Part shown: one piece after another, positions 46,601 to 57,494 of the stretch
Layout of the letters: every line of letters starts with the position of its first letter
How positions within the stretch are numbered: position 1 is the first letter of the stretch
Assembly (NCBI RefSeq): GCF_030867095.1
Contig: NC_081824.1
Location: forward strand, 141,389,433-141,453,432
DNA from: Alligator mississippiensis
Lineage: Eukaryota; Chordata; Crocodylia; Alligatoridae
Length of the DNA stretch: 64,000 nucleotides
Direction: 5' to 3'
Position numbers and translations under genes: made by a program
The notes under the pieces: model-generated
Databases searched by the model: none
What the model saw: the letters and a program-made list of their open reading frames with translations, nothing else
What the model was told of the DNA's origin: nothing

Positions 46601-47918
46601 TAGTGATCCTCTAGATAACCTAAATGGATACAATCTTGAGTATACATGAGTTGGAGATCAGTCCATCACACTTTGGCAAGGTTTGGGGAATTTAAAATAT
46701 TTGGAAATGTGCCCGAACACAAGAGACCTTTTAGATGGGGAAAGCATATTTCTTAAACCCCCGAAGAAATATGACTGTTTTGGGAAGGGAATTTTATAAA
46801 CTGGCATTTCAGCTGCTTTACTGCTAAAATCCTAGGGGAAAACGTCTTCGCTGTATGTATACTCTGTGGGCAATGTATCATTTCCAATGAAAGATTCCAG
46901 AACCCAAGACTGAGATGACATATTTAAAAGAGTTATGACCAGACATAGATGGATGCAGGTGGTGTTATAAAGAGGGTTGGAGCTACCTTGCTACCACAAA
47001 AACAAATCTTATAATGACTGGACCCATGAAAACTATAAATAAAAGGAAAGCCAAAGTATTCCCACAAATGGCCAGATGACATAAGTGCTGGGAATTGCTT
47101 TTAATTTAATATGGCTGAGTGAAGGAATGCCACATAGGATATGGTTAAAAGGGTATTATTAAAACCCTACCCTAAAACAGATAAATGAGCCTGCAGATGA
47201 TGCTGTTGGCTCACTCTCTCTGCTCTAGAGGAGGCATAGGAGAAGAGCAGAGTCATCACAGATTAGGCAGGCTCTTCCTCTGCCTTCTTTTCCAAGAGTT
47301 TTGTTTTTTAACCTAGGAAAGTCAGAAATAAAAAGCAGAAATTTGTATGTTGCCGTTGTATAATCTGTAGAAGACCTTAATGGAACAGCTCAAACCTTTT
47401 CCTTTGGCTGAAAGGGTCATTACTTTCCTGCATAGACTTCCAGTGAAGAAAGTCTATTTCCTTTACATACAGACAAGCCTGAAGATCTTTTTTCCCTTTG
47501 CTTTGAACTGGATGAGGAATGTCTTTAACTAAGCATTTTGAGTAATCAATTTTGAAGGCAAGGTTGTTTTGGTTTCTCATCCTGTGACTGAAAAAGACCT
47601 TTATAATTACACAGACCTTATAAAAACACATTGTACAGGCAGACCTCCTTTGTGGTGAATGGATGAACCTTATTCTGATGACCCAGGATAAGACACAATT
47701 GTCACTTGATTGTAGAGTCGCTACTTGCCAGATGAAGGTTATTCACTCGACCCTTAAATTCTGACCACACAAATGTGCACATATTGTGTGCTCTCTCTGT
47801 TTCTCTCTTTCTCACACATACATGTGTAGACAAATACACTGGTTCCAACCACATTCCTTGGTGGCCTGCTGTCTCTTTTAGGGTATAAACTTGCCAATAA
47901 GGTCTTTAGATTTTGTTG
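43621..47918. other. AT-rich non-coding DNA, nothing recognised
   Basis: A 4.3 kb stretch without a convincing gene or named repeat. Frames such as 44648-45084 and 45710-45985 show no domain. It is plain unique sequence as far as can be judged by eye. Confidence 0.45.
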
Positions 47919-48195
47919 TGGTAGGCAACTCAGTTTCACAAGTGGCAACAGTGTATTTCAGGTAGACATGATCTACCCATTTCAGAAAAGTCATGTTGCC
48001 AATCTGGCAAGTAGTGCATTTAACCACCATATTGGAATCCAAGATGTGTGCCATGAATTCAGATTTGGGTCAATATTTCAGCTCCCACTAGGGTTAGAAA
48101 ATTAATTCCAGTGACAAAAACAACTATGTGAACTGAGAAGATCAATCGTAATATTTCTGTCATGGTAGCCATTTGGATTCCAAGATGGCTGGCAC
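47919..48195 (+). repeat. Left terminal inverted repeat of the large element
   Basis: The best-matching part starts at 47937 (CACAAGTGGCAACAGTG) and runs to 48195 (AAGATGGCTGGCAC). It aligns with the reverse complement of 53856-54109 over its full length with small gaps. A weaker match (GTAGG..ACTCA) extends it outward to about 47919. Inside it carries TTGCCAATCTGGCAA (47996-48010), a 6-3-6 palindrome that could be a protein-binding site. Confidence 0.85.
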
Positions 48196-49099
48196 ATTAG
48201 CATGTATGTATCAACTCAATGTAAATAAAAAACCTAGTTAATAATACTAAAACCTCACAAATTCTATCACTATAAATTTCATAGCAGGCCTATAATACTG
48301 AAAATATTACAACTCAGGCTAGCCCACTTGTTTGAGTTATATTGAATAAGACAATACAATTTATTTTTATTTCAGAATGTGGATAAGTCAGATATTAATA
48401 ATACATAACTCAATGGCAATGAAACACACAGACATATGTTCAGCTCTAGGCAATAGGAAAATATTATAATCTAATCCAATGGTTATATAACAGTAATTCA
48501 ACAGTATATATAGCATTAATACAATGGGTAATTGCAGTTTTTCAGATCTCTTCATCATTTGAATCCGTTTCTGAATCCCTGTAGGTCTTATACAAATTGC
48601 ACCATGCTGTCTCATAGCACTCACAGCCAGGAGTGCATGCCACATTAACCTGCTTGCACGAGAATGCTGGTCCCCAGTATTCCATCTTGTACTTGCAACT
48701 TGTTACCCAAAGGTATTCTCCTGGTAATGGTTCAAACCTATTTATGATAGAGACATAACTGTCATTTTCAGCTTGCCAACCACAATGATCAGGTGACAGC
48801 AATGGTGGATTAGATTCAAGCACACTTCGCCAAACGAGACTTTGATAATTGGCTCTGCTTACATGGTACACAAGGGGGTCATATGTAAGCAGAAGTTATC
48901 CAGAGTTTTGCCTTGGTGGAATATTTTTATCCTAACATCCAGAAGGGTCATCAAAGATGTTGGCTCCTGATACAGCAACACAACAAACTTTTCTACACAG
49001 CTATACAAATCCTTCTCAACATCAGGCCTATTTCCTAGACCTGCCAAGAGATGTGGATATTGAATAAACACTTTCCAAGCAGTTTTCTTAGCATGACCA

Positions 49100-49770
49100 C
49101 TGAAGTGTCTGGTGGTGTCACAACCAGTGATACTGTGGAATCCAATTAGAAATGCACAGACTGGCTCAGGCAAGCCTAACACAACATCTGGAATGAATCT
49201 TACTGGGTTGCTTCTCTTCATCCAAACCTTAGGCGGAAGATTATATCATAGAAGAAGGACCAATATGTCTGTGTCATTGCACGAGAATACTAGAGAGGAG
49301 TATCCCTGACTTGACTGCATGTTTGTTGTGTAAGAACATTCTTGTGTCTGCCTCTTGCTGCGAATGCAGTTGTGAAATGTCACATGAGCCAGAGTGCTCT
49401 GTTTTAGCAAAATCACAATGAGCATTTGTTTACTTCAGAAACATTGATATGATTCCTTTAGAAGCTCCTCACTTAGAAAATTAACTAGGTTTTCTTTGTT
49501 TTCTGGTAAAGATACAAAATTACTCTATGATTCCAGTAATGGAAGAGAGATACTGCTAATGATTCTGCGGCCTAGTAGGCTGAATCTTTATTATTCGTGT
49601 GCCTGCCTTTATGTATGGTGATATGTATTGACTGAAGACAATGTTGACTGGATTGCATGTGCTGAAATATCTGGTAAACACTTGTTGCACAAAGGAATCA
49701 GACAAATTTCCAAATGTTTGAGCAGTTTTTGGCTTTCCTATGCTCTGTACAAGAGCCATACTGTCAAAAA
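49100..49770 (-). other. FEN1/XPG-like (PIN-type) nuclease region within the degenerate gene
   Basis: Three acidic motifs occur in the spacing and order of structure-specific 5' nucleases. FDSMALVQ (about 49763) is like the N-terminal ID....Y of FEN1. EADTRMFLH (49354-49328) is like EAEA.CA. NDTDILVLL (about 49278) is like SEDMD.L.F. FHSITGCDTT (about 49137-49111) is like GSDY....G.G, and is followed by GHAKKTAW in place of the helix-hairpin-helix. In FEN1-type enzymes the acidic residues bind two metal ions that cut DNA flaps. Activity cannot be inferred for this decayed copy. Confidence 0.6.
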
Positions 49771-50969
49771 TAACAGCTGATTTTTCAGAAGTAGTATCTG
49801 GCAGAGCAATTACTGCTTTATCTCCAATCAAGATCCACAACAAGACTGCTTTGTTGGCCACATTGAGTGATTTGTCAGGTTCACGTTGTTGAAGAGAGTG
49901 TACGTAGAACCTTCTCCTGCTGCATTTCTGCAAGTAGCCTTTGCTGGATTTCCTTTGCATTCTGCATCTGTTTCACTTTGTTCTGCTGTTCTAGGACTTT
50001 ACATCCTTGAAAGTTTTCAGTTTTGATTTGGGTATGTTTGCATAGAAGCTCTCGGTACCATCTTCAGTAAGACATTTCTGGCTAATGGTGTTCACAGTTT
50101 CTCTTCTTTTGTCATATACATTTAAAATGTATAATGCAATATCTTTCAGCTCAGCATCTCCCGTAGAAATACATAATTGCTCATCATTGGAAACCTTAAA
50201 CAAGTGGAACCTTTTGAGATGGTCTTGTACCAACTTGACATCATTGTAACCTCATTTCAGTTGCATCCTTTGTCTTTCATTATGATTGAAAGAGGTTGTT
50301 GTATTGATCCCAAACATTTGATTCATCATCTCAGTTAGGTGACTTCTTTCATTGTAGTCTGGCTCCCATCACTGTCTAACTGATTTGTTGCATGTTATGT
50401 TTAATGTGCCACCAGCAATTTTACAAACCTTGTGAACCTGCTTTATTGCCTGGTCAGTTGAAATTTTTACAAAGGGGAGATTAGTTGTCTGTACCTTGAA
50501 TCCTCCTTCCACAAACTCAGTGTACACTGTAAAATTCACTAAATTCACAGCAAAAATCAGTAAATTCTTCATACATTGAAGATATACTGGACCCCATCTT
50601 GTGTAACTGGTATGATCATGCATAGCTATCAACAGAAGCATTTCTTCAAGGACACATATATGCTAATGCCATTTTCCTTCACATTTGGTCCTGATGAAGT
50701 GCAAGCGAGTATTGACTAGTTTCAAAGAGTTCATCCATTACTTGAACATACCTTGATGAGAGTGTTCTTCCACAATTTCTTGAAATAGAGTGATAATTGT
50801 TAGCAGATTAACTAATAGCTCTTTCATTGCATTCCTTCTTGCTTCATAGTCATTGTTTTTTAATGCAACAGTTATGCTACTGGAAAGTTGGTCAATGACA
50901 TCATAATCTAATCCATTGCTTGAATAGGGCAACAACAGAATGAATTAATTTATCCAAATATGCCACATT

Positions 50970-51461
50970 TAGGGACCTACTTAACTCGCAGCAAGACAAA
51001 GCCATTTTTGTGACTTTGTCCCCACACAAAGACTTCATTTTGGAGGCATTTCACAGCGGTCCCACCCCTTAGTGCTGATTAGTGGAGAAGCCCCACTCCT
51101 TAGCAATGATTGGTAGAAAGGTCCCAGTGGGGAGAAGGGATGAGGTGGTAGCCACCATCTTGACTGCTGGCTGCCCTTCCTCCAGCCCAACCCCCTCAGT
51201 GCTGATTTGCGGAGAGGCCCTGGGGTGGAGGAAAGGCAGTCACCATCTAGCCTGTTGCCCACCTTGTGCCATCCTGTCAGCCAGTGCCTTCCCCTCCTGG
51301 GCAGGCTGCAAGGCTCACCCAGGAGGGAAAGACTTAATAAAAACTTATTTTTATGAAGGGTTTTTTTTTTGGGGGGGGGGGGGAGTTGCAGATTTTGTGG
51401 GCAACCCTGGATTTTGTGGTTTCCACAAAATCTGTAAAAATGTGATTTACGAAGGTCCATA
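50970..51461. mobile_element. hAT-type element inserted in the large element, perfect 8-bp duplication
   Basis: The 492-bp unit starts TAGGGACCTAC and ends AAGGTCCATA. It is flanked on both sides by GCCACATT (50962-50969 and 51462-51469), an exact 8-bp duplication. It is GC-rich, unlike the gene around it, with several AGTGCTGATTAGTGGAGA-like units and a T9/G-run near 51360-51384. It has no coding capacity. The host gene's reading resumes across the flanks (EAMW side and LLLPYSSNG side), which confirms a later insertion. Confidence 0.9.
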
Positions 51462-53855
51462 GCCACATTGCTTCAAATGTTATTTTGTGTGCTCTGATAG
51501 CACAGTTGTACCATTTTCCTTTCATTATGTTGGTGGAGGTGTTTTCTGAAAATAATCTGCTTTCTGTCCAACAGTCTTCAAGTCCTGAAGCAGTGAAATG
51601 GTGACAAATTGCTCTTAGGTAAACTGTGATGATATGGAAGCCTCCCAGCTGAATGTTTACTCCTTCAGTCTCTTGTGGCCAAGCCCACACTAGTTCGTTC
51701 ACTTTGCAATACAATGTCTGGTCAAATGTTATGACTGTATGCTGTTGTCCCAGGTGTTCTGCAATTGCTTTATATCACATGATTAGTCCAAATGGTGTTG
51801 TACTCAGATACCGGTGCAGGCAGTATGAGACAAAATCCAACAATTGATGGTGGTAAAGTATCATCAGAAAGCTAAATGCTGTCTACCCAGGTACAGCAAC
51901 ATTCTCCTGGTTGTCAGCTGATATTCTATCCAGTATCCATGGTCACTCTGCTGAATCTGTTGAACAGCTGTGTGGGTGAGCTTTTCATTTGTGTTACTAT
52001 ACATACTATGGACAGGTAATTTCAGTGACTTGTTATGGGTCATCATCACTGAAATGACTTCGTTAAATTCAGGTGGTACATATTTCAAGGTTCTTTTGCT
52101 TCTTATTATGTCAGTGCTTTCTTCAATCTCAGGTAGTTTTGATGGTCCTCTTTGAAATGTTACAATTTGCATTCAATGAAATCCTTGTTTTCCATCCAAT
52201 AGTTCCTCCAAGATGTCAATATAGTCCAATAAAAACTGAACACGATGACTGGGTATGAGATTACAGGGAATAACAACTTCATTTTTCTGAAATTCTTTTA
52301 AGTTTTTCTTAGCATTGATGGTATCAATGTGATGAACTGTCTCATATGGTGTGCTGCATCCAGCAGCATGGAGACTTTGTACCAGCTTCTTAGATCTAGT
52401 TGGATGATGCATCAGGAAGCCTAACCCAACATGTTTTGGTATTAGCTTTTTGTCCCCTGACTGCAAGTAAACCAAATCCTGACATATATTCAATACATCT
52501 CTGTCTAGATTCTTATCTTGCACATGACTTTCAACATGTAAGTTGTCATTGTCATCTTCCAAAATCAAACAGATCAATGTGTAAAGGCTGTTAGGAACAC
52601 ATTTTGGGGCTTGCTTTTCATTCAAGTTGCTGAATCCCTTCATGCCAGCTATAACTTTCAAATCTGCTTTGATATTGAGAGCAGTATAGTACAAGTTTCA
52701 TGTGTCTAAGAACTCTTCTCTGAACTGCAGGCCAACAGCTTTTACATTATTTACATGTAACATTACAACTGTTTGTATGGCTTTACCAGTTGTCACAGTT
52801 CAGAAGACAAGGAGTGGAAGATTTGCATTTCTTTGGTGCTGAAACTGAATGGCTATATTGTAGTAAGTCTGAAGTTCTTGCTTCATTTGCTTCAGTGTGG
52901 TCAGAGGACTTTCACCACCTTCATCTTCTACTAAATTGCAATATCTTTCAAGAATATATTTCAGACTTTACACATTTTCCCATGCAAAATGGTTATCTAG
53001 TTCATCAGTCACTTGATGCCATGCTCTCACTTCAGGAGAAAGAAGAATATCTTTTTGTGCAATCTCCACATGCAGATAGGAATGAGAGACTTGTTACTTC
53101 TGTTGTTCCTCCTGCCTGGATTCAGGAAGGCAACATGCCTCAGCAGCTATTAGATCTTTGACACCAATTTGGCAATGCAACACTTCATTCTTCTCTGCCA
53201 GCTTGTGTATTGCATTGGTTGATTCAAATGACAACATGTGACTAAATCCCTTCTTATTAGAGTGTTTCTGGTAGAATATGCAGATCCTCCGGTGAACTGC
53301 TGGGTAGATGATCTGCTGATGTCCTAGTGTGTTCTTCACTTGATGTTCTTAGTAGGTTGCCATTTCATCTTCTACCTTGCATGAATTTTTAAACAGCCTT
53401 TCAGTATGTCCTTTGTGTGTAAAATAACTGTAGCAAGAACAGTGCCAATTGAGGCTTTTGGAGTGTTGCAGTACAGGATCAACACAATGTGATAGTCTAT
53501 CAAGAATACTGCCATAAAAATTGTTGAATTCAGCAACTGGCCTATGTTGAATGAGTGCTTTGTTTAGTTGTGCAATTCCAGCAGGTGTATTTTGGCTAAT
53601 CGTTCACGGCAAACCTACTTCAAGACATATGATGTATCTTGTAGATTCCGAGTCATACCTCCCACACTTTTTTTTGAACTCATTGATGCTAACAACTCCA
53701 TTGTAATATTTGATTAAGGACAGTAAGGGCAAGTCTCTTGTCAACAGTCTCCATTGGAGGTTTTCATGTCAAGGTACTCTGAAGCAGAACAGAGTTGATG
53801 TATCAATTTTGCAAACCTTTTGGATATCTAATAATGAACGAAACTGTAAATTTGT

Positions 53856-54127
53856 ACCAGCCATCTTGAAATCCAATATGGCTACCATGATGGAAATGTT
53901 ACAGTTGATCTCTTCTGTTCATACAATGTTGGTTTTATCATTGAAATTAATTTCTAACCCTAGTGGGGGCTGAAATATTGACCAAAATGTGAATTCACAG
54001 CAGCTATCTTGGATTTCAGTAAGGCAGCAACATGCATTACTTGCCAGATTGGCAGCATAACTTTTCTGGCAGGGGTGGACCTCTATCTGAAACAGTGTTG
54101 CCACTTGTGGCAATGAGTCACCTACAA
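53856..54127 (-). repeat. Right terminal inverted repeat of the large element
   Basis: This is the reverse complement of the left repeat. Shared blocks include CCAATCTGGCAAGTA, AATTCA.ATTT.GGTCAATATTTCAGC, CCCACTAGGGTTAGAAA and ATGGTAGCCAT. The outer part contains the perfect palindrome TTGCCACTTGTGGCAA (54098-54113), and TTGCCAGATTGGCA lies at 54041. The first coding part of the gene begins just inside it. Confidence 0.85.
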
Positions 54128-55213
54128 GGTGATACCTTTACTCTTCTTTTTTACCCCACTTCTATAGAATCTTTGGGTTTCAGGCAGGCTTATAGTCTCT
54201 TCATTTTGACATTCTCTTCTTGACCCTCCAGTCCTATGGCACCACGTGATTCCTACCTCCTGGAAGAAATACATTGTTCTTTTTATGATGGCATCTTGCT
54301 GTAACCTTTGCCGATCACTATAGTTCTGGGATAAACAGTACCTTCTTGGCATTAATCCTCCACCCAAATCACATTGGGTTCTTCCTAGAGATAGCAAAAA
54401 TAGCAGGCAGCAAGTGAAAGAAGTTGCTGAGTGAGCATTAGAGTTTCACTGCCTTTGTGTCTCATCATTTTTCCATGTGGCTATTAAAGGTCCAAGGTGT
54501 CAATCATCTTCTCTGAAAAGACCTGAAAAGGCTGTCAGAGTTCAGTATTTTTAGCTCTTCATCAGATTATCTCTTTTCTTTTTGAGATAACAATAGTTCT
54601 TAGAGGTTAAGAGGGAGACAAAAGCCTCGTTAGTTTTGGAATTTCAAGTTAACTCAAGGAACTGAAGAGACTTTTTTCCACTGGAACTTGAAAAGTTGCT
54701 TAAAGGATATGAAAACAAAGGGAAAGCCTCCTTCTGAAGGATCTCTTTGTTAATGATATGCAGCTGTAAACTGCTGCAGCCTTCTTCTCCACACCTTGGG
54801 ACCATGATCTATTCACAGCCTTCTCAGTAACAATCCAGCTAAACTGGTAATGGAGGTGTTTGCAAAGCTCTGCATGTAGCGATCTTTGGTCTTCATGAGA
54901 AAGGAACCTAGGGTTTCTGTTAAGATGATTACTTAAAGGGCCTCAGTCACAAGGCCCTACAGAAACTGGGCTGCTATTCCTGACAGAAAGGACTCAGCCA
55001 CTCTAAGAGAAACCTAAAATGTAGCCAGAGAGTCTCTACTGCAATTGGTCTGAAGAAAGGTTGGTCCTGGGCAACAACTAATGGTATCAAGTGTTATGTT
55101 TGTTTAAAAAGAAATGTAAAGAATTAATTGTACAGCTGGGACATGGTTCAAATGCAACAAAAATTGAAGGTGTGGGAAGACTATTGAAGAGACACAGTCT
55201 AACATATGCTTAT
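54128..55213. other. Non-coding DNA
   Basis: No gene or repeat was recognised between the large element and the next hAT element. Confidence 0.45.
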
Positions 55214-55935
55214 TAGGCCTGTGTGAAGTGGCTAGTATTCACTTCAGATTTGGATTCGGCCAATTTGGGGGACAGTGATTTGATTCAGTGATTCAAATCA
55301 CTGTTCCAAATCCCCCAGACTCACTGTTCCTGCCAGTGGGGGGCAATTCCCACTGCCCCCACGGCCCCAGGCCACGTGGGGTGCCCTTCATGAGCCCCCC
55401 AAAGCCCCGTGGTTGCTGCAGGAGTGGTAAGTCCCAGGGGTTTTCTCAGTTTTTTCTTTGTTAACGGGCTGGAGCCACATCAGGAGGGGCAGCTGTGGAG
55501 CGGGTGAGGGGCAGTGAGGGACAGCAGGGATTGACCCCTGTCCAGCAATACACGGTGAGCACCGGGGCTTTTCTTTAACGGGCCAGGAGCTGGGGTGGGT
55601 GGGGTACCCATGGGGGGGCTCGAGGAGCAGGTGGGGGTCAGCAGGGCTGGGGGAGCAGGCAGGGGCTGGCAGGGTTCCCCCCATGATCCCCCTTCCCACT
55701 CCCCCACTTGTAGTACTTACCAGCTTGGAGTCAGCTGCAGCTCCCTGCTGCAGCCACTGGGGACTGCTGAAATCATCAAAGCTCTCCGAATCTTTTCTAA
55801 AGATTCAGAGAATTTTGAATTGATTTGGACCTTTTCATTGGTCCCCTGATTCGATTCAGATTCGGAGATTTGGCCACTGAATTGGGCCGAATCTCCTCTG
55901 AATCAAATCACCACTTGAAGCTTTGCACCGCCCTC
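55214..55935. mobile_element. hAT-type non-autonomous element with GATTCG-rich arms
   Basis: The ends TAGGCCTGTGTGAA and TTTGCACCGCCCTC are worn inverted repeats. Just inside, GATTTGGATTCGGCCAATTTGG is mirrored by the inverse of GAATTGGGCCGAATC. Flanks ATGCTTAT (55206-55213) and ATGTTTCT (55936-55943) match at 6 of 8 bases. The centre at 55330-55740 is GC-rich, which explains the long opposing frames there. It is non-coding and 722 bp. Confidence 0.75.
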
Positions 55936-56238
55936 ATGTTTCTCCCCTCCAAAGACTTACTAAACTACTTCAGCTGGATACTAAAAGTCATTTGTTTTTG
56001 GTTTTCTTTGGTGTATCTGATAGTTACCTTTGGAAAATATATTAAAAGCCATGCAATTTTGTAGCAGACTCTCCTTTTCCTAAAGCTTGGACATTTGCCA
56101 CAGCTCTGCTAAGGGATCAGATTTGCTAGTCTTTTACAGGGAAGTACCCAGGTCTAAGCTATGCATTGTGCAAGCACACAGGGACAGTCATCTATAAGCT
56201 TGTTATGGCTCACTAGCTCTCTACCAGCATATTCTCAG
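55936..56238. other. Non-coding spacer
   Basis: Nothing was recognised. Confidence 0.4.
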
Positions 56239-56493
56239 TGGGCTCATCTACACATGCATAAAGATGCTTTTCCTAATGCACATTAAATTTAGTACCTCCA
56301 ATGTGAGGTACTAAACAGATACGCATAGGCTGCCATAATGTGCAGAAATGATTGCGCATGATTTTTAGATGACGCTTAATGCTCAGTAGCCTATTTTACT
56401 AAGCATTAGCTTAATAACATTTTTTTTACGTGATGCTTTAATGCACAGTAAAATAGGCTACTGTGCATTAAAGTGCATGTGTAGACACTCCAA
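56239..56493. mobile_element. Small hAT-like MITE, complete
   Basis: GGGCTCATCTACACATGC and GCATGTGTAGACACTCC are inverted ends. The interior has TGAGGTACTAAA palindromic parts, then TTTTTAGATGACGCTTAATGC as in the 10.4 kb copy, then AAATAGGCTACTGTGCATTAA. It is a fuller copy of the same family. Non-coding. Confidence 0.7.
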
Positions 56494-57494
56494 GTATGAG
56501 CTGGAACAACCTAGAGCCTGCTCTAAGTTATGAAGTAAGGGACCAAGGGGATCATGTGTCCAGGAGGATTAAAAGTGGAGTCCTGTTTCTACAGCAACTT
56601 TTCCCCTTTAGTCAATGGTAGCAGCTGCTACAGGAGTTAGTTCTGCTAGCTTTCCACTGGGGAAGCTGAGGGGTGGGGGAAGGGGTGGTTATCACCGAAT
56701 TGTAGCCAAGGGTAGATCTATAGGCAATGTCATGGTGTGGTCACACCCTACCACTTTGCCACACATGTAAGTGGGGCTAAAGGAGGATTTATGTAATGCA
56801 TAGATCTTTGCCAGCTTTCTGTACAAATGTGAAGAATCTCTAGTGCTCTTTATGAAGGGCTGCTTCTCAGTGCTTAGTCATGTCTTACTGTCTATGATCA
56901 AATATTACATTCAGCAGGACAGAGCAACTTGGGATCTGCTTCAGCTATCATGAGGGAAATCTGACTGGGACTAAAAAAATCCCATAATATTTTGGTGGGA
57001 ATGTGATGTAGTCTTTTGGCTCCCCTTTTTTTTATCACCTTACCAGAACAGAGCTAAGATGTGTCCAGAATACTTTTTTGCATGGTTCTTGTTTCAGTGT
57101 TGATGTGCGCATTTGTAATAACAGCTTTTGCCACATTCTCTTCTTTTGAACTCAAGGGTAATTTGGTAAGATCAGATCAGCTCAATGCAGCAGCTATTAG
57201 ATGAGCTGGCTCTGTGGAAGATCCAGCATCAAATAGTCTACGCTGGTCCCATTGTCAGATATACTACATGAAAGAGCCAATTCTTTCAATAGCATTTCAT
57301 AATCTAAGGTTTCAAAACAGCCAGATTTCCAAGGCCAACATATTATATCCAGGGTGCTTTTTTTGTTCTTTTCACATTATGTAGGATAGTATTGAAAGTA
57401 AAGAGAAGGAAAATTCCAAAAATAACTGGAGAAAAAAAAGAAAATGTAAGAGAATTAAATTAAAAAGTTTAACAACTCCCCTGCATCATCGTAA
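56494..57494. other. Non-coding DNA
   Basis: No gene or repeat was recognised. Confidence 0.45.

Larger units (their letters stand above)
48542..53780 (-). pseudogene. Degenerate large protein: Cys/His N-part, central LGGFH module, FEN1-like nuclease, Cys-rich tail
   Basis: Separate minus-strand segments keep recognisable order. N-terminal: about 53360-53720, with LNKALIQHRPVAEFNNFYGS and LNWHCSCYSYFTHKG, then 53094-53339, a Cys/His-type stretch with FSHMLSFESTNAIHKLAEK and DLIAAEAC. Central: 52173-52694, with VLNICQDLVY, IPKHVGLGFLMHH and LLDYIDILEELLDG; 51864-52172, with TFQRGPSKLPEIE; 51490-51760, with ITFDQTLYCK, QLGGFHII and SGLEDCWTES. After the hAT insertion: 50738-50935. C-terminal: 49750 FDSMALVQ, 49337 EADTRM, 49270 NDTDILVLL, 49111 GCDTT, then a Cys-rich end at 48560-48680. 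The uninterrupted gene would encode roughly 1,400-1,500 residues. The start is not fixed. It is broken in many places and cannot be active. The nuclease assignment is by motif order, and the other parts have no assigned function. Confidence 0.75.
47919..54127 (-). mobile_element. Large TIR element carrying a FEN1-like multidomain gene; superfamily unknown
   Basis: The unit is about 6.2 kb (5.7 kb without a later hAT insertion). It is bounded by inverted repeats at 47919-48195 and 53856-54127 and filled by one long degenerate gene on the minus strand. I see no LTR, poly-A tail, capsid, envelope, polymerase or reverse transcriptase. The two ends match over about 260 bp, well beyond chance, which marks it as one transposed unit. 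The gene resembles large uncharacterised proteins that I recall from fish, cnidarian and mollusc predictions. No unambiguous target duplication can be read because the outermost bases are worn. The copy is old and carries many breaks. It might be a known superfamily that I fail to name. Confidence 0.8.

Noticed and set aside
51082-51462. 126-codon plus-strand frame
   Set aside because: Lies inside the 492-bp hAT insertion, which has no coding capacity by its size and family.
52790-53161. 123-codon plus-strand frame inside the large element
   Set aside because: It is the antisense of the minus-strand gene, whose motifs on both sides read on the other strand.
47919-54127. Endogenous retrovirus or Polinton
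   Set aside because: No LTRs, reverse transcriptase, integrase, polymerase B or capsid resemblance. The long inverted ends and single large gene do not fit either group.
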